Source of the DNA: Pyronema omphalodes
Lineage: Eukaryota; Ascomycota; Pezizomycetes; Pezizales; Pyronemataceae
Assembly (NCBI GenBank): GCA_024516155.1
Contig: JAJJXM010000017.1
Span: 434,001 to 498,000 of the forward strand
Direction: 5' to 3'
Length of the DNA stretch: 64,000 nucleotides
Position 1 is the first letter of the stretch, and each line of letters opens with the position of its first letter. The notes beneath the pieces are model-generated. The model was given only the letters and a program-made list of their open reading frames with translations, made no database searches and was not told where the DNA came from. The translations under genes and the position numbers were made by a program. Shown here piece after piece: positions 12,022 through 22,926 of the stretch.

Positions 12022-12137
12022 AGGCCGATTCACGGAGTACGTAATAGTCGAGACAATCGGCCTGTGTTGCCATCAGCCCCGGGAGCTGCCGAGCCACCGT
12101 TCCTCAGGGTCCTTCCCTCCCGTGAAGCCGATCGGCT
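12022..12137. promoter_or_regulatory. Cluster of GCCGAT/ATCGGC inverted repeats
   Basis: AGGCCGATT at 12022-12030 is matched by its exact reverse complement AATCGGCCT at 12055-12063, with a 24-base spacer. Another 63 bases on, AGCCGATCGGCT at 12126-12137 is a perfect 12-bp palindrome with the same half-site. Four half-sites in 116 bases, in a GC-rich island of a divergent promoter, suggest a dimeric regulator site. No regulator is known from the sequence. Confidence 0.4.
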
Positions 12138-12758
12138 AATCTGCGTCGTCGATGTCTAATTTTGAGTGCACCGGATCCCGCAGTTACGCATAAACTCAAC
12201 TCTATCCTGATTTTTACGAAACGCTATTGTTAGGGCATTTGAAAAGAGATTTAAGTTCTCTACATTCGGAGACTGTTCCCCTGAGATCGATACAAGGCCT
12301 GATTCATCATCTCTGATATTTTTCCCCGAACCCTGTCAGTACATAGAACTTTCGAGGCTGTACACTGTTAGTTTGCGGCAATGTCAAAAACACCAGGAAA
12401 ACTGTTGAGTATATCGAAATTGCAGGAGAGATCACTTGGAAATGTATGCGTAAAGCAGAGGATGGAATACCTAACCGCCAAGATACCGGTGAAGATCGAC
12501 TGAGAATCATTAAAAGCTCTAAAAAAAACAGCAGATCTTAAGGCAGGCTCGTGAAGATATTGACGTCACAAAATTAGATTCTCGGAGAACTTCATGAGGA
12601 TTGAAGAACTGAGATCTACAGGAACCAGAATTTAGGGTATTTCATCAATCAACTATCATCATCAATTTGCCATTCAAAATCCATGATGTCCAACATCGAT
12701 GTTGAATTCACTGGGTGATAAATGATGATGCAGGTACTCACATGCACGTCTTTCCCAT

Positions 12759-12764
12759 CCGAGG
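12759..12764 (+). promoter_or_regulatory. CCGAGG hexamer upstream of acyl-CoA oxidase (possible FarA/FarB-type site)
   Basis: CCGAGG is the core motif bound by the fatty-acid regulators FarA/FarB in Aspergillus. It lies 187 bases before the oxidase start. A hexamer is easily found by chance, so this is suggestive only. Confidence 0.25.
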
Positions 12765-12950
12765 TCGCCGCTTCGTACATAACCGACATGCGGCCCCCAC
12801 CGGCGCGCACGACGCGATCTAGGGGAGCTACCCCACATTATCCTCAGCTACCTTCTCTGCCCGACTGTTGTGTACCATCATCGACTATCAATATAAGCTT
12901 TCGTGCCCTAGCATGTTCTTATCTTCTTCTATACCCGTCCAACCGACAGT

Positions 12951-14914
12951 ATGCCTTCCGACCTAGAACTCGCCCGCACAACCTCCTCTGTCGATGTAGA
13001 GTCGATCGCTGCACTTCTACGAACTCCGAATGAACGCGCCGTGAGAGCAAAGCTCCTGCCAATTTTCGCAGCCGATCAAGTATTTGCAAAGACAAGCCGG
13101 TGAGTATACCTATGTTCCGCATTCTATGAGCCCAGCTGACGATACATCGTATCAGCCCGTTCAAGAACCATGCGCAAAACATGCTCTATGCCCTCGAGAT
13201 GTGCAAGCGGATACTCGAGCTTCGCGATAGCCATAAGTGGACCCATGAAGAATGGAAAGCTGCTCTCGATCTCCAGAACGATTCGATTCCTATAACACTC
13301 CACGAGGGAGCATTCGCAACCGTGATTGAAGCTCAAGGCACCGACGCCCAGCGGGACTTTTGGATCCCGAAATGTCGTAGCTACCAAGTAATCGGATGCT
13401 ATGCACAAACCGAGCTTGCCCACGGCAGCAACGTTCAGGGCCTTGAAACGATCGCCAAATTTGACCCTGCAACTGACGAATACATTATGTCTTCTCCCCG
13501 TAGAGAGAGCACAAAATGGTGGATTGGTGGCATGGGAGTCCTCGCAAACCATGCACTTGTTCAAGCCATCTTAGAGCTCCCCTCAGGCCGCAAAGGACCA
13601 CATCTCTTCATCGTCCCCATCCGAAACCAAACCACTCACCGACCCCTTCCCAATGTAACAGTAGGTGACATTGGCCCCAAAGCCTACGGCGGTTTCTGCT
13701 ATATGGACAATGGCTACCTACACCTCTCTTCTGTGCGAATCCCCCGAGCCAACATGCTCCAACGTTTCGCCTCCGTCTCCGCCGATGGTAGCTACACTCC
13801 CGCAAAGCACGACAAGCTTTCCTATGGTTCCATGGTAGCCCTGCGAGCTGGTATCCCTATCAACTCCGGATGGAACCTAGCACGTGCAGTCACGATTGCC
13901 ATCCGGTATTGCATTAACCGCAGGCAATTCTCCCCCTCCAAAACCGAGGCGGAGTCACAAGTTCTCACCTACGCTTCAACCAAGATGCGTCTCTACCCCC
14001 TATTGGCCAGATCATATGCATACATCTTTGCTGGGCGATCTCTCTGGGCATTATACCAAAAATTCCTCGAATCCTTAACTAAAGATGGCGATATCTCCAT
14101 GCTTCCCGAAGTCCATGCCCTTTCTACGGCCCTGAAGGTCAAGGCAACCTGGGACTGTGTCTCTGGCCTCGAAGAAGCCCGAAAGTGTATGGGCGGCCAC
14201 GGTTTCTCACACATGTCCGGCGTTGGCCCCCTCTTCGCCGCCCAGACTCCCTCCCAAACTTACGAGGGAGATAACTACGTCATTTCCCAACAGATTGCGA
14301 GGGCATTAGTTAAAGCTCTCAGTTTCCTTAAACAGATACCGGATGCACCCCTTCCTGACAGCTTCGTGTATCTAAGACTTGCTGTTAACGGCCTTCGTAT
14401 CGCTAAGGATAATGATCTGCACATGCTCCACGCCCGCGCAGCGGGCTTGGTGGCAGAATTAGCGAAGGAAGTTGCGACGAACCCAGAGAAGGGATGGACG
14501 GATCATTCTTGGACAGCAGCAAGGGTTGCAGCAGCGCATGCGGATGTGTTTGTGTGTTCTTCATTGCCCGAGACACCGCTGACGAAGCTGCATATTCTTA
14601 CCACGCTAGTTGCTGCGTTGCCGGAGTTGTTGGAGACGGGGGTCGTGACGAGTGCACCAGCGGCTAAGGAACTGAGGAGTAGACAGGAAGCTGAGGTAGA
14701 AAAACTCAGTATTGGAGACGTGGTGGGCTTAACAGATGCTTTTGAGTTTGATGACTGGGAGTTGCCGGGAGTTGTGGGGGGCAAAGAGGGAATGGTTTAT
14801 GAGAAGATGTTGAAGACAGTGGAAGAGTGGGATGTCAATAAGGGAGATATGGGGGAGCAGATTCGAAGAATGGCGTTGGAGATTACTGGGAAGGGGTGGA
14901 GGTCGAAGTTATAG
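12951..14914 (+). CDS. Peroxisomal acyl-CoA oxidase
   Basis: FAD enzyme of the first, H2O2-producing step of peroxisomal beta-oxidation. Exon 1 (12951-13099) and exon 2 (13156-14914) join across a GTGAGT...CAG intron to give 636 codons (635 aa). FAD-binding motifs CYAQTELAHGSNVQG (residues about 131-145) and WWIGGMG are present. The catalytic glutamate is expected in TYEGDN at E420. The C-terminus is WRSKL, a canonical PTS1, so the protein should go to the peroxisome. It is somewhat shorter than many family members (660-700 aa), mostly at the N-terminus. It is divergent from dihydroxyacetone kinase, and a CCGAGG hexamer lies upstream. Substrate chain length cannot be read from the sequence. 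Confidence 0.95.
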
Positions 14915-15274
14915 AGGAGTAAGCCAGTATGGCGAGTGATAGATATGTGATAAACGAGTGATAGAGTATGAGAGGGTAAAGGGGGAGAGCAAATGATCTT
15001 GAAATAATACTCTTAAATGTTTTGGAAAAAAATCTGAAATTGACGCTAAAAAAATTTCATTCATTTCCTTCCCACCGGCTTTTTACCGTTCCGCTTCCGT
15101 AATACAACAACAAAAGGCTCCAACCAATCATCAACTACCTCTTCCGAAGCAACCCTCATTGACGATCAGCGGTTACGTCTGTAGGAACGTTGTATGGTTT
15201 CTCGCACCCCCGCCAGCGCTGCACGATAGAACCTAGGAGTAATGCGGGTAGCTATATGATTATTAGCCGATTTA
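14915..15274. other. Convergent intergenic region
   Basis: 360 bases between the 3' ends of the acyl-CoA oxidase and vWA genes. I see nothing in it beyond probable 3' UTRs. Confidence 0.6.
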
Positions 15275-16413
15275 TTACGTACAACAGAATTTGACTGGGC
15301 GAAATACCAAGATCCATTTCGAGTCCTCCTTATCAATATCTTCAAGTTTCTCCTCTGTATTAAAAGACACGTCAGTAATTGAAATTATATTATGAAAAGG
15401 ACTTGTTTTCAACTTACTAAGTAGACAAGAAACGTGGTTTTTAACATTTTCCTCCTGGTGTTTGTCTAAACGTTCAAGTAGTCTCTCGGCTTCTTCATCG
15501 TCTCCAACTTGCGCAACTTGGATGCTGAGGGCTAAGACAATGTCAGCTTTCTGAACAACATAAAATACGGATAATATCTTGACTACCGTCTTTTCCATTC
15601 TTTGGGTCTTCGCCGAGTTTCTTTATGGCCATGTTGATAAGGTGCTCTAAAAATCCTTTCCTTTCACCCTCGACCTATTCGATATGGTAAGTAAACTTTG
15701 TAAGTCACTGCTTGGACGATTTAGAACTTTACCTCTCCATCGGTGATTACAATAACCAAAAGGGGCTCATCCATTTCTCGTACAGTCTTCCCGTCAAATA
15801 CATGTTTATCCAAGACTTTCTTCTTTAGTTCTGTTCCGATTCTGGTGAGGCCCTGCCATGATGTTTTGCCTTCCAACGCAGCAACATCATCTTTCTTTAT
15901 TTTTTCTTCGGTCTTTGGATCATTGAAAAAGGATACCGAGGGTATTCCATCGTCGTGAGAGAGTTCATAGACTTCGCAAATGCCTCTGAGTACGTCCAAC
16001 AGGGTTTTAATTCGCTCTCCGTCACGTTTGTGCTTCATAGTAGTACTGTCATCTATTTATGATTAGTCAATGCTATAGATCATTCGAAGAATGAGGGACT
16101 TACCAAGCAATACAACGAGTTTGTAGCATACAAGTAGCGACAAATCTTTTGCGGTTTCATCGTTGCATTTCGCGGCGATTAATTTCTCATACATGTCTTT
16201 TGCTTTTATCGCCAATGTGCCCTTCCTATCCACAATTCTTTTCTTGAGTCCAGTGAGCTCAGTTCTTTCATTCAAATGTAGGTCAATCCATCCTTCGAAA
16301 TCAAACTCCTTGTGAGCTGGGAGTTCGACAATTGTGTCATCCTCGAACCAATCTCCAACGATTGTAATCGTGTTTCCAACGCGGGTTCTGTTTTGGACAA
16401 TTGTTGAGCCCAT
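15275..16413 (-). CDS. von Willebrand factor A-domain protein, five exons
   Basis: Small stand-alone vWA-domain protein; its function is unknown. Exons 16413-16104, 16052-15733, 15674-15587, 15546-15418 and 15354-15275 sum to 309 codons (308 aa) with every junction in frame. The first splice restores a MIDAS motif: KLVVLLDDSTTM with D104-x-S106-x-T108. VIVITDGE at about residue 208 supplies the later MIDAS aspartate. A GERKGFLEHLINMAIKKL segment and QVAQVGDDEEAERLLERLD follow, typical of the end of fungal vWA domains. Intron 3 is only 40 nt, with acceptor AAAG, and is the weakest splice. There is no signal peptide or transmembrane segment, so it is probably cytoplasmic. It is convergent with the oxidase and shows no operon-like partner. 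Confidence 0.8.
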
Positions 16414-18744
16414 ATCTTAAAAATAACCGGAGGCTTTTAAGAAGTATAAAAGTAGGGTGCCTGGGTAGCTGATGTATCGATTGTGCTGACGAAAGCCAGG
16501 AGCCGTGTACTGGAGTGGGTATTTAAACACCTGAGAGCTCAAGCCTTGTTTATCATCAGTCACTAATAACGTGCTCGTATCATTCACAAAGAGGCTCGAT
16601 TGGCACTAAACTACTGTTGAAGCACATGGAAATATCAGGTGTTCGAAACTTATTGAGATGCAGTGTATGTACTTGTGTTTAGTTCTGTGTTTCTTCCGAT
16701 TCTATCTGTGCTTGCACTTTGCCTATCTTGTTAGCCAAATTTCATATGGATAATTCACCGATATGACGTGGAGTTCTTTGATGACAGGATCGCTGATTCG
16801 CATGTCGTGCATTGAAGAATCTCTAGATCCGGAGCTGAACCCGCTTCTGTAAGCACAACTGAGGGGATATTCCTCCGATACACGTAGATGTTTTTGCTGT
16901 CGCTTGTTTGGCGAAGAAAGTTTTGCGTGTGCTCAGCGCGTAAATTGAAGAGGCTCTAAGCCTTACAGTGCGCGGTTGAACGTGCTGCGTTATCGTGCGG
17001 TCAGAGGCTCTCTCTAGCTTTGCCACCCCCGCAGATGATGTGTATCGGGGGACTCTTCCTCCGTGCGCTTCTGCAGACTCTACGTCACGGATACGGGTCA
17101 ACATCCTTAGAGATCTTTTCGACGTTTACTACCGAAATCCCGCCTCTATAATTTCGCATTTCTCATCCTCAATTGTTTTGTAGGGATTTGTGTGAATTTG
17201 ATATCCGCTAAAACTCATTGTTGGTCTCGCATCATCCCCAAATATTGTTCGATGTAAACAAACGCAAATTTCAATATTTCAACAGTATCAAGATGCGAAC
17301 TAGTATAGCTGCTCGATGAATTCCGATGAAGTCTGATGACCCGTGCTATTCTTCAAGCCACAACCCACCACCCAGGTAACATTTCTAACTACAACTCCTT
17401 GAGATGTCTTCATCTAGCATGGCCATCATCGGTTTTGTTCTTTACTGAAAAAGACTTGCGAAAAGCCAGCGCAGCAAGGTCATCCAGATGAACGTGAGGG
17501 GTGTCTTGAAGCACAATGCAGGCTCTAGGCACCCTAGATTTACTTAGGCCAGCCTTGAGTTTACTAGCTTCACTCACGTGCATCAACACAGCTCCACTGA
17601 CGAAGCGATATAAGCATACTTATGCACTCGCTTCGTCATAGGTTCAATTTCTGGAGCACTTTTGAGATGAGGACTGAAGTGTTCAAAAGCTAATGGACGG
17701 AGCCTCACAGCCTTACTGGGGAGCACTAAATTGTGCTCTAACATGCATATAATATTCTCCAAAACAACATTCCGTTTCCTTACGCCGCGAAGAATTACCT
17801 CAGATAGGGTTGATGACTATCTCCGAATGTTTTGTTGTCCAAGCACTTCAGCCTCGATGCATCTTAAAGTTCTCTAGTGTAACATGTTTACCTCACCGCA
17901 CATTTTGCCTCGCCGACTGGATGGGATGAACTTCTTCGAATGTTTTCTTGCGCTCCACTTAACACCCTCAGCTGAGGCTTCGGAGTGATTGCTCCGTACA
18001 CTGATGTTTACCGATTGTGAATCTAGCCTTGCGGTCCAGATCGTCATAATTCAGAAAAATGTTTCGATAGGACAATTGGCGGTAATGGGGTTTATGGAGA
18101 TTTCCCCGGCGGACCTTTTTGTGAGATGGTTCTGTAGGAACGTTAGTCGTGACGTTAACCCAATCATTACTGTGAAAAAGGTGTAGAGTTACGGAAGGCC
18201 TTTGCTATTACCAAAATTGTACCCATTTTGAAGCGCTCAGAATCACAAAAATTTAAGCGGGACAAAAAAATCCGAGTCTCGGCAGATGCTCGCATTTACC
18301 AATCGAGAACTTCTCTTTCCAAAAAAAAAGAAAAAAAAACGCAATGCGAGCCGATCGATATAGAAGTTGTAACTCTGGAATTACACAGGCAACGGCCTCA
18401 GAGACGCCCTCAATGAAAACAAATGGATTCAAAAGAATTTTTGGTACCAATCTGCCGTAAAATACAATAGAATATTGTTACTATAGCTTTATTGAAAGTT
18501 ATTCAATTCCTCATTTCGTGGATTTTGAAGCCAGATTGGTGTCCGGCGATAATTACCCTATGAATAGCTTATCAAGGATAGGCCCTAACTACATTGTCTT
18601 ATAAAAAATCATGAACTTTTATACTCTCATAAACTACGATACATGCAGCCACTCTTTATGAACTAGATATAAAACAAACGCAACTCAAATAATCATAAAC
18701 CAAGAGTGCAGTTACAGAGGCCTGTGCCAATCGTATTCCTGAAC
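16414..18744. other. Intergenic region, vWA gene to CorA-like gene
   Basis: 2.3 kb without a convincing gene. Short ORFs (for example 16823-17104 and 17989-18186) have no recognisable domains. The region holds one large inverted repeat (17594-17640) and A-rich stretches around 18240-18345. It may contain decayed mobile-element sequence, but no terminal repeats or transposase fragments could be assigned. Confidence 0.5.
17594..17640. repeat. Inverted repeat with TGACGAAGCG/CGCTTCGTCA arms
   Basis: Perfect 10-bp arms TGACGAAGCG and CGCTTCGTCA enclose about 21 bases that are themselves partly self-complementary (TAAGCATACTTATGC). A related element with the core AAGCGATATAAGC lies near 26747-26785. 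Confidence 0.6.
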
Positions 18745-20966
18745 CTAAGGTACTGGCGCTTGTACATGAGCCGATCCTAATCCTGGGGCCTGATATCCTG
18801 TCCCAGACGCTTGATTCGTAGATTGGTTTCCCGCTGTTGAGGCCTGAATTTGGACGGAAGCCCTATTTCTTGCGTCATCAATCGCCTTTTCCTTCTTTGA
18901 TACGGGCTTTTCCCATTTGCCTAAGGCAGTTATAAGAGCATCAAATTTGTATTTCTTCAACGTTATGAATATGGCGATAGAGATGGCAAATGCGGACGTA
19001 ACTGGTCCGACTACCCTCCAGAAGTGTCGATGAGTCGTCATGAAAGGGCCACCTGAATCCAAATTCAAGGCAGCGTACTAAATAGGTGCTGTTAGTGTTC
19101 ATTCTAGGTGTTTTAATATATGGGGAGTAACTTACCTGGGCAAGGAACCCTAGAGGTAAAAATAATGTCGTAATTACTGTAAAGAAAGAGAACAGATCAC
19201 CCTGGTAGGCTGCCTCTTGGCTCATGTTAATTATGTGCTCGAGCTGCTGTTGGCTCACATCTCCAATGGTGCTCTGAGACTTTTCAGTTCTCTCAAGGGT
19301 CTTATTCATCACACTAGATGCACCGGATAGAGAATTGAGGGTCTCATTCATCGCACTAGATGCATCGGATAGAGAATTGAGGGCCTCATTCACCACACTA
19401 GATGCACTGGATAAAGCTTTCAGGGTTTCATTAGCAGAATCCACGCTCGCAACAAGATCCTTTGCAGAAGCGGCCTGTTTTATCTGCATATTCTTCATCT
19501 GGAGAACTGCCATCAACTGCAAACAATTGTTAGTATCAAACTCTTTTATCCACAATCCATGATAGTGCATGCCTGATGATAAGAATCTCTAATTTTTTCC
19601 GTCCGCCTCTCATGATCTCTCGTCACCTCCCTCATGCGAATTAATTCGCGATCCAAAATCTGCATAACATGCGGCATTTGCTCCCCGCAGCCTGAGATAA
19701 CCGGTATACGAATAACTTCGATAGACTGTAAGGTTGTGTTTGGTGACTGGTCGCTAGGAGAATTATCTACACTCCTTTCAAACATCTTAACCAGTATTTC
19801 GAGAATATTTACTTGATCGTTCATGACACCGGTAATCATATCAACAAGCTCGATGTATTGACCAATGAGAGAGGCATTTTCGAAAACATGGTCAGGAATA
19901 TCGGTGGCGTTGTTCATTTGGAGATTTTTGTATATATCTCCAATCATTTGTTGCTGTGATACTTTAGAAAAATACAGGCTAATATAGTGGAGAGGAAGCC
20001 ATACGTGAATCAAGGTATTTTTTCTACATGCTTTGACAATTTCATCGTTCGATACTTGCAAGGAAGTTTCGATTATCCGTGCAAGAAAATATAATGCACC
20101 GTGTCTATGAGTGGCCGGAGTTATCAACGGCTTTGAAAAAGTGCGGGTGTCTGGTTTGAACATCACTATAGTTGCTATTTGGTTACGGGAGGTATTAGCA
20201 TTTATTCTACTAAAATAAAGTGTCAATGTGAACCTACTATTGTCCATTACGAAACATCGCGCAATTGTGATATAGACTTCGAAATTATGATTTCTAATGA
20301 CCGTTTCTCTTCCAAAGTTGGGTGATCCTTGTAGATGGTGTATTAAAGAATTATTCCGGCCCTTGTCGAGACTTAAAATTGGTATAGACGTAAGCAGTAA
20401 AGATTTTTCGTAGTCTCCAAAACTTCCGCTCAATCTAACACCAGTGAAGGATTTCCCCGCTTCTCTAGCATCCAAGAATCCGTTAAGGCCAGGATAGTTC
20501 AAGTTCTCGAAAAGATTGACGAAATCCTAATTATAATTGTCAGATGAATTCCATCGAAAAGTAAGGGTATCAGCATGTGAGCCAAACCACAGTTAACGTA
20601 CCTTTGATAGCTTCTCTGGATCACATCGCCGAAACTCACTAATTGAACCATCAGCTTATTGTGCCAAAGCTCTGGTTCCCAAACATACAATATATCTAGA
20701 AAGTTGGCAGAATCTTCGGGGAATTCTTCATTCTGTCTTTCTTTTATCTTTCTCCAAACGTCCTTGGCATTTAAAGCTTCATGTTTATCGTTAAAAGGCC
20801 CACAAGTTGTAGCCTCATATTCATATAGAACAGCCTCCTTCTCATCTTCTTGGGAAGTAGTGAAATTTTGCCAGATGTCAAAATCTTGCTGAAAAAATTG
20901 GTCTTTGCGTTGCTCATAACAATTAGCGGGTTTCTCTTCGGTGTGCTGGTCTCCAGTGTCGTCCAT
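18745..20966 (-). CDS. CorA-like two-helix membrane protein with coiled-coil repeats
   Basis: Fungal protein resembling the CorA/Mg2+-transporter superfamily in its membrane part. Exons 20966-20640, 20526-19573, 19516-19136 and 19077-18745 total 665 codons (664 aa), all in phase 0. The large N-terminal domain has no motif I recognise. A helical segment (about 390-530) includes a 14-residue repeat of the type SLSDASSAMNETLN, encoded by a 42-bp tandem repeat. Helix 1 (FFTVITTLFLPLGFLAQ, about 537-554) has the typical CorA FLPL; helix 2 is about 573-594. The selectivity motif GMN is replaced by ALN, so Mg2+ transport is doubtful. Intron 2 appears to be GC-AG (CAG|GCATGC) with a perfect TACTAAC branch site. 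The ATG at 20966 was preferred; an in-frame ATG at 21026 is possible. Confidence 0.78.
19303..19440 (-). repeat. 42-bp coding tandem repeat in the CorA-like gene
   Basis: About three and a half copies of a 42-base unit containing CACTAGATGCA and GATAGAGAATTGAGGG. It encodes the 14-residue SLS(D/G)ASS(A/V)MN(E/K)TLN unit, which equals two heptads, so copy changes preserve both the reading frame and the coiled-coil register. Confidence 0.85.
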
Positions 20967-22926
20967 AGCGTGTCTTTGCAACCTATTGTATGTACGGTAT
21001 GCTGTAGCTATACAGAATTTTACCAACCCGGAATTCTTGTTCGCTTAAATACAGTTCCGATGCTGATTCCAAACCGTAGAAACTAGTTTAGGTTATTGTA
21101 GGCAACATCCCCGTTCTAACTACGAAATTGAACGCATTACAGATCTGAGACTCACATAATCATTTTATTGATGCTAATTAAAAGGTGTGCGTAGGAATGC
21201 GTGCTTTACAGGGTTATGTATGGTGCATCATATCCGAACAATTTTGTTGGCAATGCATTGTGCCTCTACTAGTAAAGTAATGAAATGCCGCTAGGAAGAA
21301 ACGTGCGAAGATGCTCACGCGACGACCTTTGGGCATTGAAATTCCCAGGCAGATGCTCCGTGCATTTGTTTAAAGTTTACCTGTACATAGAGTAGGATTT
21401 TGTCGTGTTGACGAAAATTTGAGGCTGTGTGCGCAGTTAGAGTACCATTGGTTCATCCAAATATGTATTTCTGTACGTTGCGCGGATCCCGAAGGTGGTT
21501 TTATATCTAAGCTACAGACAAACGAATTGAGCTTCCGTACTACTCTGTTTGCTCGTTCATATGGGTAACTGGCTAGACGTTGCTTGTCTATATTGCATCA
21601 GTGGAGGACTTCCCGTCGCTCTATTGGACCCTACATGAAGTGAAGCAGGAAAAAACATCGACATCCGCGCAAAATTGCGGGTGGAGGTGGAAGTCGAGGC
21701 ACTTGCTACCTACATAGCTAAAAATGTCCCGAGAATGTGCAATGGAGGAATGTAGTCAACTATATTTTACGTTTGCATAGTAACGGTTGAAACTTCTCCA
21801 TTGCGTATACGCAAGTGAGCGCAGGATTCTTTATCTTATGTAGCTGAAAATGCGGCCAATATCAACGTGCACGTGATGTAACAATTTATCTTGTATCAAC
21901 GCGAAAATGCAAGTGTAGATACGTCAGAGTTCTATGGCTCACACCTCCACTATATACCTACCTCCATCTCCACCCTAACCTCTAATCATCGCTCTGTAAC
22001 TCCGGCTTGATCTACCTCCATCCTTAATCGCCACCCACCTCTATTTACCTCCATCTCTATTTACCTTCACCTCCATTTTTCTCCATTTTTATCCATCCTC
22101 ACTTCCGCCTCTAACGACTTCCACTTCCAACTCTATTATATTCTCATCCAACCTCCATTTCTACTTCCATTCCATTTCTATGATCTCCTTGCATCTTCAT
22201 ATTATTCCACTCCGCATCCTTTCTCATACTCCGAGTTCCACTTAGCTTCATTTCAATCTTCCATCTCTACTTGAATCTAGTGCCATCCATAGCTAGCTCA
22301 ACCACCATTTTTACCTTCATCAATCTCCATTCTCACTTCCACCTTCGTCAAATGAGTGCAATCTTACTTCATTTTTACCTCTGTATCTTTATATCTCGCT
22401 AATATACTTTTTTATTTATATTTTCATCTTACATATCTAGTTAATACTTTTACTTATGAATGATGGGGAAGTTAGGGGGGATAAAAATTACAATCATGTT
22501 TCATCACTTTTCTATGTGATTCAATAAGTCCAACAATCGCGCACTGTATAGGTTCAATGGCTTTATTATGCTTGTTTAAGAAGTTAATTCTGTCAAGAAT
22601 AATTTTCTTACTCTTCTTTTGTTTTTTCTATTCTATGACTAGACAGTGATATTTCATGAAATAATTATTACCCCTACCATACCAACTACTTTAAGTACAA
22701 GACTACTTGCAGCATGATATTCATTACTCATTATATAATACACTATATTCTTCAGTAACTCCCATTTCCATCCCAAAACTCTACATAGCGTGATGAGAAA
22801 AAGTCCATATTAAAACAGTAATAGCATGACAATAGCCCATAACGCAATAACCCCCGCAAAAGCTTCCTTAGATTGACGAAACAAGCTCTTGCGACACCGA
22901 CTATTGTTACGATGTCGCGCTTTTTC
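20967..22926. other. Intergenic region, CorA-like gene to FAD oxidoreductase
   Basis: About 2 kb without a supported gene. It holds the upstream region of the CorA-like gene, a long pyrimidine-rich tract (separate entry) and an AT-rich segment at 22440-22750 that probably includes the oxidoreductase 3' UTR. Confidence 0.55.
21945..22440 (+). repeat. Degenerate pyrimidine-rich CCTCCATCT-type tract
   Basis: About 500 bases in which variants of CTCCATCT, CCACCTC, TTCCATTT and TTACCTCCAT recur without fixed spacing. It looks like a strongly diverged minisatellite rather than coding sequence. Confidence 0.65.

Larger units (their letters stand above)
11609..12950. promoter_or_regulatory. Shared divergent upstream region of DAK and acyl-CoA oxidase
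   Basis: 1.34 kb between divergent start codons. Visible elements are a GCAAGATTT triplication near 11716-11742, a cluster of GCCGAT palindromes (separate entry) and one CCGAGG hexamer at 12759-12764. No ORF in the region looks coding. Confidence 0.5.

Noticed and set aside
18228..18416. Lys-rich 62-codon ORF
   Set aside because: Its composition is caused by A-runs; no homology is recognised and no gene context exists.
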